Below, in pieces: positions 9,846 through 18,982 of a DNA stretch of 64,000 nt. How positions within the stretch are numbered: position 1 is the stretch's first letter; every line of letters begins with the position of its first letter. Under the pieces are notes generated by a model. That model ran no database searches, was not told the origin of the DNA, and worked only from the letters and a program-made list of their open reading frames with translations. This DNA is from Flagellimonas profundi (GTDB taxonomy: Bacteria; Bacteroidota; Bacteroidia; Flavobacteriales; Flavobacteriaceae), in NCBI RefSeq assembly GCF_017313275.1, contig NZ_JAFLNM010000002.1, forward strand, positions 854,455 to 918,454, in the 5' to 3' direction. The translations under genes and the position numbers were made by a program.

Positions 9846-10553
9846 CTATACATTGACCACTGTTCCTATATTTTCTCCTGAAACTATTTTCATTAAGTTG
9901 CCTCTCGTATTCATGTCAAAAACCACAATGGGCAATTCGTTTTCTTGACTAAGTGTAAATGCTGTTGTATCCATGACCTTTAGTCCCTTGGAAAGCACTT
10001 CATTAAAGGAAATGGAATCAAATTTAGTGGCATTTTTGTCTTTTTCAGGATCTGATGTGTAAATCCCGTCTACACGTGTTCCTTTTAAAATCACATCAGC
10101 CTTTATTTCGATGGCTCTAAGAACGGCAGCAGAATCCGTGGTGAAATAAGGATTCCCCGTTCCGCCGCCAAAAATTACAACCCGTCCTTTTTCCAGATGC
10201 CTTATGGCTCTCCTTCTTATGAATGGCTCTGCAACTTCGTTGATTTTTATGGCAGACTGTAGTCTAGTTTGCACTCCATTTAGTTCGAGTGCACTCTGTA
10301 GGGCAAGACCATTGATTACAGTGGCGAGCATTCCCATATGGTCTCCTTGGACCCTATCCATACCTTGACTTGCTCCTGCCAGGCCTCTAAAAATATTTCC
10401 ACCTCCAATTACAATGGCAACTTCAACACCTTTCTCAACAACGGCTTTTATTTCTTCGGCATATTCGTCCAGTCGCTTGGCATCTATTCCGTATTGTTGT
10501 TCGCCCATTAAGGCTTCTCCACTTAATTTTAATAAAATTCTTTTGTAATGCAT
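9846..10553 (-). CDS. pyrH: UMP kinase
   Basis: Phosphorylates UMP to UDP in pyrimidine nucleotide synthesis; it belongs to the amino-acid-kinase fold, and bacterial enzymes are hexameric. The 235-residue protein shows the N-terminal KLSGEALMG, the GGGNIFRG loop and [16 protein letters not shown], all diagnostic. It is followed by frr. A terminator at 10633-10662 separates it from tsf, so it probably has its own promoter in the short upstream gap. Confidence 0.97.
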   Translation of the reverse strand: MHYKRILLKLSGEALMGEQQYGIDAKRLDEYAEEIKAVVEKGVEVAIVIGGGNIFRGLAGASQGMDRVQGDHMGMLATVINGLALQSALELNGVQTRLQSAIKINEVAEPFIRRRAIRHLEKGRVVIFGGGTGNPYFTTDSAAVLRAIEIKADVILKGTRVDGIYTSDPEKDKNATKFDSISFNEVLSKGLKVMDTTAFTLSQENELPIVVFDMNTRGNLMKIVSGENIGTVVNV

Positions 10554-10632
10554 TGAAAGTTTCTTGAAGTCCGGACAAAAATAATCAAAAATTTTTACGG
10601 GAAATGAAGAATTGTTGGTTAGATATGGACAT

Positions 10633-10662
10633 AAAAAAACCGCTTCTAAAAAGAAGCGGTTT
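10633..10662 (-). terminator. intrinsic terminator after tsf
   Basis: Perfect inverted arms (AACCGCTTCT and its complement) around a short loop, read on the minus strand into a run of T. It lies just downstream of the tsf stop and ends the rpsB-tsf transcript before pyrH. Confidence 0.88.
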
Positions 10663-10685
10663 CGTGTATTTATGCCGTTGGTGAA

Positions 10686-11510
10686 TTAACCAAGAGCTAC
10701 CCTCGTAAATCCGGTAACTTCCAAGCTGGAATCTACAGATTTAACGTATTGGGAAACGCTCTGCTTGCTATCTTTTATAAAAGCTTGGTTCACCAAAGTG
10801 TTGTCTTTAAAGAAACGCTTCAATTTACCTTGAGCGATTTTATCCAACATTTCTTCTGGTTTACCTTCTTCGCGCAATTGGTCTTTTGCGATTTCGATTT
10901 CCTTATCGATGATGGATTGGTCAACACCTTCCTCGTTCAAGGCAACTGGGTTCATCGCGGCAGCTTGCATGGCTACATCTTTTGCAGCTTCTGCAGCGCC
11001 ATCAACATTGGCGGACAAACCAACCAAGGTTGCAATTTTGTTGCCAGCGTGGATGTAAGATCCAACAAAGGGAGCGTTCAATCTTTCAAAACTTCCGATC
11101 TCGATTTTCTCGCCGATAACCCCGGTTTGCTCGGTCAATTTATCAGCTACCGTCATTCCATCAATAGAAGCGGCTAGGAAATCATCCTTGCTATCAAAAC
11201 CAAGTGCCAAATCGGCCAAGTCGTTTGCAAGTTTTACAAAGCTATCGTTCTTGGCAACAAAGTCGGTTTCACAGTTTAGTGAAATAACCACACCTTGTGT
11301 GTTATCGCTATTTACTTTAGCGATAGCTGCACCTTCTGAAGATTCTCTGTCAGCTCTTTTTGCTGCAACTTTTTGACCTTTTTTTCTTAGGATTTCAATA
11401 GCCTGGTCGAAATCACCTTCTGCTTCAACCAAAGCTTTTTTACAATCCATCATTCCAGCTCCGGTAGCTTTTCTTAATTTATTTACCTCTGCGGCAGTAA
11501 TCTTTGCCAT
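10686..11510 (-). CDS. tsf: translation elongation factor Ts
   Basis: Nucleotide exchange factor that recycles EF-Tu. The 274-residue protein starts with a UBA-like domain containing LRKATGAGMMDCKKAL and carries the EF-Tu-contacting TDFVAKND motif near residues 80-87, followed by two core subdomains. The length is typical for Bacteroidota. It follows rpsB after 79 bases in the usual rpsB-tsf pair and is closed by an intrinsic terminator. Confidence 0.98.
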   Translation of the reverse strand: MAKITAAEVNKLRKATGAGMMDCKKALVEAEGDFDQAIEILRKKGQKVAAKRADRESSEGAAIAKVNSDNTQGVVISLNCETDFVAKNDSFVKLANDLADLALGFDSKDDFLAASIDGMTVADKLTEQTGVIGEKIEIGSFERLNAPFVGSYIHAGNKIATLVGLSANVDGAAEAAKDVAMQAAAMNPVALNEEGVDQSIIDKEIEIAKDQLREEGKPEEMLDKIAQGKLKRFFKDNTLVNQAFIKDSKQSVSQYVKSVDSSLEVTGFTRVALG

Positions 11511-11589
11511 TTTCTTTTCTTTTTAAATTTTATTAAAGTAAAACACTGTAGGAGTGTTTTTTGTTTAGGATAATGTTTAATCAGTTGGT

Positions 11590-12720
11590 TTATTCAACCC
11601 CACCTTTTACGTTATCTTGCCATTCTTTAAGTTCGTCCCATTTTCCATCGGCAGCCATTTTGGCTTGCTTTGGCCACGATGTTGGGTCCAAATGAGCCAA
11701 TGTTGTACTGGCTTCTGTCAAAATTTCCTTGATTGTTTCAGCATCCTTATCTGCAAGTTCAGCGAAGGTTGTTACTCCATTGGCTACCAAAGCTTCAGCA
11801 GTTTTTGGTCCTATCCCTTCAATTTTGGTCAGGTCGTCCGGCTTAGCCTCTTTTTTGGTTTCCTTTTTTGGAGCAGCTTCAGCTTTCTTTGCTGGCTTTT
11901 CTTCTGCTGCTTTTTCCTCTTTCTTCGGAGCTTCTTCTTTCTTTGGAGCTTCTTCTTTCTTTGGAGCTTCTTCTTTTTTTGCAGCTTTAGCTTCTTCCTT
12001 TTCTTTGTCCTTACCACTGCCCTTCTCGTTCTTGCGCTCTTCCAAGCCTTCAGCAACAGCGTTGGTCACGGATTCCATAATAGCTTCAATGGATTTACCT
12101 GCATCATCGTTTGATGGGATGGCGTAGTCAACATCACGAGGGTCGGAGTTGGTATCGACCATTGCAAAAATTGGAATGTTCAATTTTTGGGCTTCCTTTA
12201 CGGCTATGTGCTCACGCATGGTGTCCACGATAAAAAGTGCACCTGGCAAACGGGTCATGTCCGCAATGGAACCCAAGTTTTTGTCCAACTTGGCGCGCAA
12301 ACGGTCAACTTGCAATCTTTCTTTTTTAGAAAGTGTGTTGAAGGTACCGTCTTTTTTCATGCGGTCGATAGCTGCCATTTTCTTAACAGCTTTACGAATG
12401 GTTACAAAGTTGGTCAACATACCACCTGGCCATCTTTCGGTAATGTATGGCATGTTCACTTTGGATACTTTGTCCGCTACAATGTCTTTTGCTTGTTTTT
12501 TTGTGGCTACAAAAAGGATTTTTCTTCCTGAGGATGCAATTTTTTTAAGGGCTTCGTTAGCCTCTTCTAATTTTGCAACTGTTTTGTAGAGATTGATGAC
12601 GTGGATACCGTTACGCTCCATGTAGATGTAAGGAGCCATGTTGGGATTCCACTTTCTTGTTAGGTGCCCAAAATGCACCCCTGCTTCCAGTAAGTCTTTT
12701 ACTTCAATTTTACTTGCCAT
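11590..12720 (-). CDS. rpsB: ribosomal protein uS2 with long C-terminal extension
   Basis: Small-subunit ribosomal protein S2. Residues 1-228 are a standard S2 (VHFGHLTRKWNPNM near 15-28, ITERWPGGMLTNF near 93-105, VDTNSDP near 188-194). Beyond that the protein runs to 376 residues against roughly 230-260 in most bacteria. First comes a charged low-complexity linker rich in K, E, A and P (about 229-293), with KKEEAP repeated. Then comes a folded-looking tail with a helix-hairpin-helix signature (LTKIEGIGPKTAEALVANGV, about 297-316) and HLDPTSWPKQA. Similar HhH tails occur on other flavobacterial ribosomal proteins as I recall them. The tail's function is not evident. Confidence 0.97.
   Translation of the reverse strand: MASKIEVKDLLEAGVHFGHLTRKWNPNMAPYIYMERNGIHVINLYKTVAKLEEANEALKKIASSGRKILFVATKKQAKDIVADKVSKVNMPYITERWPGGMLTNFVTIRKAVKKMAAIDRMKKDGTFNTLSKKERLQVDRLRAKLDKNLGSIADMTRLPGALFIVDTMREHIAVKEAQKLNIPIFAMVDTNSDPRDVDYAIPSNDDAGKSIEAIMESVTNAVAEGLEERKNEKGSGKDKEKEEAKAAKKEEAPKKEEAPKKEEAPKKEEKAAEEKPAKKAEAAPKKETKKEAKPDDLTKIEGIGPKTAEALVANGVTTFAELADKDAETIKEILTEASTTLAHLDPTSWPKQAKMAADGKWDELKEWQDNVKGGVE
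11927..11980. repeat. three 18-base tandem repeats inside rpsB
   Basis: Three consecutive copies of an 18-base unit beginning GGAGCTTCTTC on the plus strand, the third slightly changed. On the coding strand they encode repeats of the hexapeptide KKEEAP in the S2 linker. The copy number could vary between strains by slippage without breaking the frame. Confidence 0.85.
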
Positions 12721-12865
12721 TTTTTGTACTTAGTTTACGTTCCGTTGTAAGTAGCAATGCACTGGTGGTCACAAAATTTTGTTCGCCCGGCACATTTAGA
12801 TGCTAAACTAGTTTCCAAAAAGTTGATTTGTTTATCCCTTTTGGAACAACGACAACTTGGTTAAA

Positions 12866-12901
12866 AATATAACCCTGAAATATGTACACTTTCAGGGTTT
12901 T
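12866..12901 (-). terminator. probable intrinsic terminator after rpsI
   Basis: Perfect 10-base inverted repeat (AACCCTGAAA at 12871-12880 and TTTCAGGGTT at 12890-12899) with a nine-base loop. Read on the minus strand it is followed by an A/T-rich stretch with a T tract. It sits between rpsI and rpsB, separating the two ribosomal transcripts. Confidence 0.72.
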
Positions 12902-12944
12902 CAATGAACTTATTAAGATTGGGTGCCGAAGCACCCAAAATATA

Positions 12945-13331
12945 TTAACGTTTGGAGAATTGGAATTTCTTACGGGCTTTCTTCTGACCGAATTTCTTCC
13001 TTTCTACCATTCTTGGGTCTCTTGTTAGCAACCCTTCTGGCTTAAGAACAGCTCTGTTCTCAGCATCTATTTCGCACATTGCTCTGGACAATGCCAAGCG
13101 AACAGCTTCTGCTTGACCAGTGATTCCTCCACCGTAAACATTTACTTTTACGTCGTAGTTGCCATCAGTTTCGGTTAAAGTGAAAGGTTGTTTCACTTTG
13201 TACTGCAATGTACCAGTGGTAAAATAATCGTTTAGATCTCTTTTGTTTACTGTGATGTTTCCAGATCCTTCTGAAACATATACTCTAGCCACAGCAGTTT
13301 TTCTTCTACCTATCTTATGAACCACTTCCAT
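12945..13331 (-). CDS. rpsI: ribosomal protein uS9
   Basis: Small-subunit protein whose C-terminal tail reaches the P-site tRNA. The 128-residue protein has the family start KIGRRKTAVARVYV, the central GGGITGQAEAVRLALSRAM and the invariant basic C terminus ending FSKR. Its start overlaps the rplM stop by one base (TAATG), so the two genes are translationally coupled. Confidence 0.98.
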   Translation of the reverse strand: MEVVHKIGRRKTAVARVYVSEGSGNITVNKRDLNDYFTTGTLQYKVKQPFTLTETDGNYDVKVNVYGGGITGQAEAVRLALSRAMCEIDAENRAVLKPEGLLTRDPRMVERKKFGQKKARKKFQFSKR

Positions 13332-13786
13332 TATTTGTAGTCGTTTAAGTTTATAGCTTTTGGTTTTTGCGCTTCTTGTCCGTGCTCGGCACCGGCGTAA
13401 ACCTTAAGGTTTCTGAACAAGTCAGCTCCAAGTTTATTCTTTGGGAGCATTCCTTTTACCGAATTTTCAATGATTCGCTCAGGATGCTTTTCCAATACTT
13501 CTTTAGCGGAAGCGGAACGTTGCCCACCTGGGTATCCAGTATATCTTTGATATTCCTTATCGTCCCATTTGTTACCGGACATGTCGATTTTTTCTGCATT
13601 GATGACAATAACATTGTCTCCACAATCAACATGAGGGGTAAAGTTGGTCTTGTATTTCCCTCTAAGTATTTTGGCTACTTTAGACGCCAATCTTCCTAAG
13701 GTCTGTCCTTCAGCATCAACCAATAACCATTGCTTGTCAACAGTAGATTTATTGGCGGAAATAGTTTTATAACTTAATGTGTCCAC
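13331..13786 (-). CDS. rplM: ribosomal protein uL13
   Basis: Early-assembling large-subunit protein. The 151-residue protein carries [20 protein letters not shown], the [11 protein letters not shown] segment and GMLPKNKLG, all typical of L13. It is the first gene of the rplM-rpsI operon. A consensus-like promoter lies about 50 bases upstream on the minus strand, at 13834-13864. Confidence 0.98.
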   Translation of the reverse strand: MDTLSYKTISANKSTVDKQWLLVDAEGQTLGRLASKVAKILRGKYKTNFTPHVDCGDNVIVINAEKIDMSGNKWDDKEYQRYTGYPGGQRSASAKEVLEKHPERIIENSVKGMLPKNKLGADLFRNLKVYAGAEHGQEAQKPKAINLNDYK

Positions 13787-13833
13787 TTCTCGAATATTAT
13801 TGATTTAAATAACCTATCCCGATTAACGGGCTG

Positions 13834-13864
13834 CAAATGTACAATTATTAGATTGAATTACAAA
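13834..13864 (-). promoter_or_regulatory. Bacteroidota-type promoter of rplM-rpsI
   Basis: On the plus strand CAAATGTA (13834-13841) is followed after 19 bases by CAAA (13861-13864). Read on the minus strand this is TTTG-N19-TACATTTG, matching the Bacteroidota -33/-7 pattern (TTG, 17-20 bases, TAnnTTTG), about 48 bases before the rplM start. Confidence 0.7.
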
Positions 13865-14033
13865 CGGTTGGTTGGGAATATTTTTGCACTTTTTTCAAAT
13901 TCAATCTTCGGGTCCAAAAATGGATTGTAAGATACCCTATCAACTGTTAAAAAAAGACTAAAAAAATAATAGACTGTAACTTCTTACAATTTCACGGGTC
14001 TTTACGATATCAATCTAATCAAAAAACGATCAA

Positions 14034-16685
14034 GTGAGAAACGCAGCACTGGTTTTTCTGACCCTATTCTTTATTTATTTTGCCCAAGCACAAGATTCTA
14101 CCGAAGTAATTAGTAAAAAGAAGTATACCACACAAGCTTTGGGTGACTATGCTGCTCCTACTATTAATGGTATATTGGAAGACGAGGCTTGGGGACTTGT
14201 GGAATGGGGAGGTGATTATATCGAATGGCAGCCGGACGAAAATACACCACCTACCCATCAAACCAAATTTAAAATACTGTATGATAGCAAGAACCTATAT
14301 ATAGGAGTGCGCTGTTACGATTCAGAACCAGATAAAATTGTAAAAAGGCTGTCCCGAAGGGATGGTTTTGATGGGGACTGGGTCGAATTCAACATTGACA
14401 GCTATTTTGATAAGCGTACCGCGTTCTCTTTTACGATTACCGCTGCTGGGGTAAAGGGTGATGAGTTTATTTCCAATAACGGTAATAACTGGGATTCCAG
14501 TTGGAACCCCATATGGTATGCCAAGGCACATGTGGATGATGAGGGTTGGACCGCTGAGCTTCGTATACCCTTAAGTCAATTAAAGTTTGGAAGTGCCAAA
14601 GAGCAAGTTTGGGGGTTTCAGTCCACTAGACGATTTTTTAGGAATGAGGAGCGTTCTGTTTGGCAACGAAAGCCAGTCGACCAGCCTGGTTGGGTGAGCG
14701 AGTTTGGAGAATTGCATGGGCTAAAGAACATTCAGCCGCAAAAGCAGTTGGAAATTCAACCTTACACAGTTGCAAAAACCGAAACCTACGAAGCTGAAGA
14801 GGGCAACCCTTTTAGAGATGGGAGCGAAAACAATATAACAGCAGGGCTTGATGCCAAAATCGGCATCACTAACGATCTTACGTTGGATTTGACCGTTAAC
14901 CCCGATTTTGGGCAAGTGGATGCCGACCCATCGGCCATTGCATTGGATGGTTTCCAGATATTCTTTCAGGAGCGACGTCCATTTTTTGTGGAAAACAAGA
15001 ACATTTTCGATTTCAGGGTTTCCCAATCACAGGCAGGAAATACATTTGGTTCCGATAACATATTTTATTCAAGAAGAATTGGTAGGAGTCCGCAAGGATA
15101 TCCGAATACTTCTGATGGCGAGTTTGTGGACCAGCCTGATAATACGCCAATTATCGGCGCAGCAAAGTTTAGTGGCAAGACCAAAGATGGATGGGCCATA
15201 GGTGCGCTCGAAAGTGTGACTGCTCAGCGAACTGCTACCATTTTAAATGGAGATGGAGACACTCGTAAGGAAATGGTGGAGCCCCTTACCAATTATTTTG
15301 TGGGTAGATTACAAAAAGACTTTAACCAAAGAAACTCCTACATTGGTGGGATTTTTACGGCTACCAACCGCGAACAAATCCCCGAACAGCTCAATTTTTT
15401 ACATGATGCCGCTTACACGGGAGGTTTTGACTTTAAACACCAATGGGCCAATCGGGATTGGTATGTTGGAGGCAATATTACAATGAGCCATGTCCGGGGC
15501 AGTGAAGAGGCCATCACCAATACGCAGCAATCCATTACACATTTGTTCAATAGGGTAGGTGCGGAACATGTTGCTGTGGATACAACAAGAACATCACTGA
15601 CAGGAACTGGTGGGAATGTTCAAATTGGTAAGGTAGGTAACGGCCATTGGAAGTTTGAATCCGGTGCTACCTGGCGTTCGCCGGAATTGGAGCTTAACGA
15701 TATTGGTTTTCAACGACAGGCCGACGATGTGCGGCACTATACTTGGATTGGCTACCAAACTTTGAAACCCGATAGCACCTTTAGGCGAGTGGGCATCAAT
15801 TACAACCATTGGACAGCTTGGGATTTTCAGGGTAACCATAATTATTTACAGTTTAACACAAATAGTTGGCAAAACTGGAAAAATAATTACCGCACCAATA
15901 TCGGATTCAATTTTGCACCCATTGAATATTCCAACTTTGCTTTACGGGGAGGACCAAGGTTGAGGCAATCTCCATGGATGAGTTTTTGGAACAGTATTAA
16001 CACTGACTATAGGAAAAAATTACGCTTTTCCTTTTTCCATAATGGACGAAAAGCGTTGGATAATTCCATAAAGACCTATTATATGGAAGGCGGTTTTGTG
16101 TATCAACCATTAAATGCGCTGCGGATTTCTGCTTTTCCATCTTTGCGAATCAATCACGATAAATTGCAGTTCATTGATAATTTTGATGATGTCAATGGGT
16201 CTCCGCGCTACCTTAATGGGGAAATCAACCAGCGAACCTTAAGCATGTCATTTCGATTAAACTATACCATCAATCCCAACCTGACCATTCAATATTGGGG
16301 ACAACCCTTTATTTCTAGGGGGAGATACTCCAATTTCAAACACATTACCGATCCAGTGGCCAAAAATTTTGAAAATCGCTTTGTGCAGTACACGGCCAAT
16401 CAAACAACGTTATCCGATGGCACCTACGGCATAGATGAGGACTTGGACGGTGTTACCGATTTTAGTTTTGGCAATCCCGATTTCTCCTTTGTGCAGTTCC
16501 GTTCCAATTTGGTGATTCGATGGGAGTACATTCCAGGCTCGGAAATATTCTTGGTATGGTCGCAAGACGTGACTCAAACCGGAAATCCCACCGAAGGGCT
16601 GTTACCGAGTTTGGGAGATAACATTTTTGGACAAAAACCGCACAATATCTTTTTGTTGAAGGCTACCTATCGATTTGTATTGTAA
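14034..16685 (+). CDS. DUF5916 protein with N-terminal CBM9-like domain
   Basis: Exported protein of 883 residues. A signal peptide (about 1-19, ending FAQAQ) precedes a carbohydrate-binding-module-9-like domain (about 35-220; PTINGILEDEAWG, LYIGVRCYDSEPDKI). A long C-terminal region rich in alternating beta strands follows (PFFVENKNIFDF, RRIGRSPQGYP), matching the DUF5916 barrel-like family. It is probably anchored in the outer membrane. Flavobacterial relatives are often linked to polysaccharide or peptide use, but no substrate can be assigned. The start is GTG; no in-frame ATG lies near. It is a single gene facing away from rplM. Confidence 0.82.
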   Translation: MRNAALVFLTLFFIYFAQAQDSTEVISKKKYTTQALGDYAAPTINGILEDEAWGLVEWGGDYIEWQPDENTPPTHQTKFKILYDSKNLYIGVRCYDSEPDKIVKRLSRRDGFDGDWVEFNIDSYFDKRTAFSFTITAAGVKGDEFISNNGNNWDSSWNPIWYAKAHVDDEGWTAELRIPLSQLKFGSAKEQVWGFQSTRRFFRNEERSVWQRKPVDQPGWVSEFGELHGLKNIQPQKQLEIQPYTVAKTETYEAEEGNPFRDGSENNITAGLDAKIGITNDLTLDLTVNPDFGQVDADPSAIALDGFQIFFQERRPFFVENKNIFDFRVSQSQAGNTFGSDNIFYSRRIGRSPQGYPNTSDGEFVDQPDNTPIIGAAKFSGKTKDGWAIGALESVTAQRTATILNGDGDTRKEMVEPLTNYFVGRLQKDFNQRNSYIGGIFTATNREQIPEQLNFLHDAAYTGGFDFKHQWANRDWYVGGNITMSHVRGSEEAITNTQQSITHLFNRVGAEHVAVDTTRTSLTGTGGNVQIGKVGNGHWKFESGATWRSPELELNDIGFQRQADDVRHYTWIGYQTLKPDSTFRRVGINYNHWTAWDFQGNHNYLQFNTNSWQNWKNNYRTNIGFNFAPIEYSNFALRGGPRLRQSPWMSFWNSINTDYRKKLRFSFFHNGRKALDNSIKTYYMEGGFVYQPLNALRISAFPSLRINHDKLQFIDNFDDVNGSPRYLNGEINQRTLSMSFRLNYTINPNLTIQYWGQPFISRGRYSNFKHITDPVAKNFENRFVQYTANQTTLSDGTYGIDEDLDGVTDFSFGNPDFSFVQFRSNLVIRWEYIPGSEIFLVWSQDVTQTGNPTEGLLPSLGDNIFGQKPHNIFLLKATYRFVL

Positions 16686-16688
16686 TTG

Positions 16689-16873
16689 TCATTCCGCACT
16701 TGATGCGGAATCCAATTGTCAGTACGAGTGTTTTCTTTTAGGAAAAAGTATCGAAAAACAGGCTTCATTAGTAATTCTGATTCTCGATACAATTTTTTTC
16801 GCTTGCCTCAAAAATCAATTGAATTGACAAGCCTCAATAAAGGTGCTTAGATTCCTGCTTTCGCAGGAATGAC
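16689..16873. repeat. composite palindromic element, GTCATTCC ends
   Basis: Outer inverted ends GTCATTCC (16689-16696) and GGAATGAC (16866-16873). Each end forms its own small hairpin: ATTCCGCA/TGCGGAAT at 16691-16711 and ATTCCTGC/GCAGGAAT at 16851-16870. An internal GTATCGA/TCGATAC pair lies at 16748-16790. The element fills the gap between two convergent genes. It resembles a REP/MITE-type repeat and could also work as a bidirectional terminator. Confidence 0.7.
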
Positions 16874-16879
16874 ATTTTA

Positions 16880-17980
16880 CTAACTGCTTGTGATTTTCCG
16901 AATCGCCTTCACCAAAGCTTCATTCGCCTCGGCATCACCTATGGTGATACGAACCTTGCCAGGGGCTCCAAATTGTGAAACTGGACGTACCATTATACCT
17001 TCCTCCATCATTTTGTCCGTAAATTCCATTTCGGGAAACGGCGGGTCAATGATAAAAAAGTTGGCTTGACTTGGCCAATATTTGATGCCCAGTTTATCAA
17101 AGGCTTTGGCAACATATTTTCTGCCTTCCAAAACGGTCTTTACGGTTTTTTCAATGAATTCGGTATCGTTCAAAGCTCCAATGGCAGCTTCAATGGAAGT
17201 CAACGGAAGCAGAAAGGGTTTGTGGATCAAGCGCACATAATTGGCAATGGTCGGAGTGGTATAGCCATATCCGATTCGCTGACCTGCTAGACCATAGGTT
17301 TTGGAAAAACTATTGAGACCTATAACATTGTGACCCTCCAAAACATAGGGCAATGCCGTAACATAATCCTCGGCATCTGCAAAATGACGATAGACTTCAT
17401 CGAACACCACAAGAATATTCTTGGGTACACGGGCCATAAAATCATCCATAACCGGTTTTGGAATGTAAGTGCCGGTAGGGTTGTTGGGACTGGTCAAGAA
17501 TATGATTTTGGTCTTATCGTTGATGGCATTCAAAATGCCTTCCACGTCTAAATCGTAGTTGGGTGCCAAGAGCGGGATGTCCACCTGATGGGCGCCATAC
17601 CATCTCGAAAAAACAGAGTAGGGCAGGAAGCAAGGGTTGGAAAAAATCACTTCGTCCCCTTCGTTGATAAAAGCCCGAAGTAGCATATCAATGACCTCCG
17701 ATCCACTATTGCCGCATAAAAATTGGTCGGCTGTCAGTTGACCATCAAAATCTTGGACCAAGGCCTCGCGCAGGCGAATGTCGGTCTGGTCGGGGTAGAT
17801 GTCAATCTTGTCAAGCGCTGCTTTCATTGCAGCAATTGCCTTGGGCGAGGCACCCAAGGGGTTTTCATTGGAGGACAGTTTGTATATTTTTTTATCGGTC
17901 GGGGGTATGTTTTTACCGCCCTTATAAACCTCTTTGGGCACCAAATGGGCCTTGAATATGGATTTGATGTTTTTTTTCAT
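16880..17980 (-). CDS. HisC-like PLP aminotransferase, likely aromatic
   Basis: Fold-type I PLP-dependent aminotransferase of 366 residues, closest in style to histidinol-phosphate aminotransferase (KLSSNENPLGASP near 34-46, SPNNPTG 164-170, VVFDEVY 191-197). K227 in SFSKTYGLAGQRIGYG is the Schiff-base lysine. I take the ATG at 17978-17980 as the start, because a longer frame to 18085 would run into the upstream flavin reductase gene and adds a non-homologous lead. It is the last gene of the hpd-hmgA-fahA series, so I infer it transaminates tyrosine or phenylalanine to the arylpyruvate rather than serving histidine synthesis; no other his gene is near. Confidence 0.88.
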   Translation of the reverse strand: MKKNIKSIFKAHLVPKEVYKGGKNIPPTDKKIYKLSSNENPLGASPKAIAAMKAALDKIDIYPDQTDIRLREALVQDFDGQLTADQFLCGNSGSEVIDMLLRAFINEGDEVIFSNPCFLPYSVFSRWYGAHQVDIPLLAPNYDLDVEGILNAINDKTKIIFLTSPNNPTGTYIPKPVMDDFMARVPKNILVVFDEVYRHFADAEDYVTALPYVLEGHNVIGLNSFSKTYGLAGQRIGYGYTTPTIANYVRLIHKPFLLPLTSIEAAIGALNDTEFIEKTVKTVLEGRKYVAKAFDKLGIKYWPSQANFFIIDPPFPEMEFTDKMMEEGIMVRPVSQFGAPGKVRITIGDAEANEALVKAIRKITSS

Positions 17981-17984
17981 AATA

Positions 17985-18854
17985 CTATAAACTCTCCGCA
18001 AATAATAAATACGCCATCGCTTTTTCCGTATTGCCCTCTTCCAATAGCTTTTTGGCCATGGTATGCAGTTCGGTTTTGGAGGCATTTTCCACTCCTTCGT
18101 TGGCTACGATGGTTTTAATATCTGCCGTAGAGGGAACACTTTCCAAGTTTCCCAATCGGCCCAAATTGTTTCCTGTGAGCACATCGCTTTCACGGATGCC
18201 CTTGGGCAACGCATCCACACCAATTCCATGGGTACGGATAGGTTTTGGAATCTCGAACAAGGATTCTTTGATGGCTCGGATATACCAGTTGCCACCCATA
18301 CGGCCTACCAGGTCCAACTTTTCAGTGTCCAGCACATCATCCGTTAAGTATTCGTCGTTGATGTGTATCATATCCACTTGTGCGATCACCAAGTTCCCTG
18401 CCCCGGGAATTTGTCCCAATTCAACCACTTCCAATACGCTGCACTCAAAAGATACGGGAGCTTCGCCCACACGTGGGGGTTTTACTTTTACACTGGGCAC
18501 TTCGGTGAAACCAGCTTTTACAAATTCATTCACGTCTTTCCCATAGGCCGTGCTAGAGAGGGACATCTGCTCTGCCATCTTATGGTTCACCACATTGATT
18601 ACTACTTCGGGTACTTCTACCACATTTTGGTGGGTGTGCTTTAAGGAATTGTCCCTTCCGCTCCTTGTTGGGGAAAATACCATTACGGGAGGGTTGGAAC
18701 TAAAGACGTTGAAAAAACTGTATGGGCTCAAGTTTACATTACCTTCGGCATCCACCGTACTGGCGAAGCAAATCGGCCTTGGCGCCACAGCTGTTGATAG
18801 AATACTGTAAAGTTCCGGTTGAGGTATTGTAGTTGGGTCTAAGGTCTTGATCAT
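17985..18854 (-). CDS. flavin reductase family (FMN-binding split barrel) protein
   Basis: Protein of 289 residues. The first 200 or so match flavin-reductase-like, FMN-binding split-barrel proteins (STAVAPRPICFASTVDAEGN near the start, LSPYSFFNVFSSNPPVMVFSP). The remaining 90 residues are a C-terminal extension without a known motif. It lies between fahA and the aminotransferase on the same strand, four bases before the latter's start. Such genes recur in tyrosine catabolism clusters of Bacteroidota, as I recall, but their reaction there is unknown to me. A role as an electron donor or an FMN-dependent oxidoreductase is inferred. Confidence 0.85.
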   Translation of the reverse strand: MIKTLDPTTIPQPELYSILSTAVAPRPICFASTVDAEGNVNLSPYSFFNVFSSNPPVMVFSPTRSGRDNSLKHTHQNVVEVPEVVINVVNHKMAEQMSLSSTAYGKDVNEFVKAGFTEVPSVKVKPPRVGEAPVSFECSVLEVVELGQIPGAGNLVIAQVDMIHINDEYLTDDVLDTEKLDLVGRMGGNWYIRAIKESLFEIPKPIRTHGIGVDALPKGIRESDVLTGNNLGRLGNLESVPSTADIKTIVANEGVENASKTELHTMAKKLLEEGNTEKAMAYLLFAESL

Positions 18855-18869
18855 TAAGATTGATTTTTT

Positions 18870-18973
18870 GTCATTCCTGCACTTCTGGAGGAATCTCTAT
18901 TCGTTTTCTGTCTAGGTGACTGAGCGGAGTCGAAGTCACATTTAAATGGTCAAGTAGCTTCGACTTCGCTCAG
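18870..18973. repeat. palindromic intergenic repeat, flavin reductase-fahA gap
   Basis: Starts with GTCATTCCTGC (18870-18880). It then contains a 16-base inverted pair, CTGAGCGGAGTCGAAG at 18920-18935 and CTTCGACTTCGCTCAG at 18958-18973, with one mismatch. The words are shared in part with the elements at 16689 and 20220. It fills the gap between two genes that read in the same direction. Confidence 0.72.
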
Positions 18974-18982
18974 CTACCAAAA

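Noticed and set aside
11927..11980. Regularly repeated units that might suggest a CRISPR array
   Set aside because: The units are directly tandem without spacers and are in frame inside rpsB. No cas gene is near.
11829..12056. Lysine- and arginine-rich 75-codon frame inside rpsB
   Set aside because: It is a shifted reading of the KKEEAP repeat region on the same strand as rpsB; the composition is an artefact of the repeats.
17981..18085. 35-residue N-terminal extension of the HisC-like aminotransferase
   Set aside because: It would overlap the flavin reductase gene by about 100 bases and has no family resemblance. The ATG at 17978-17980 begins the recognisable protein.
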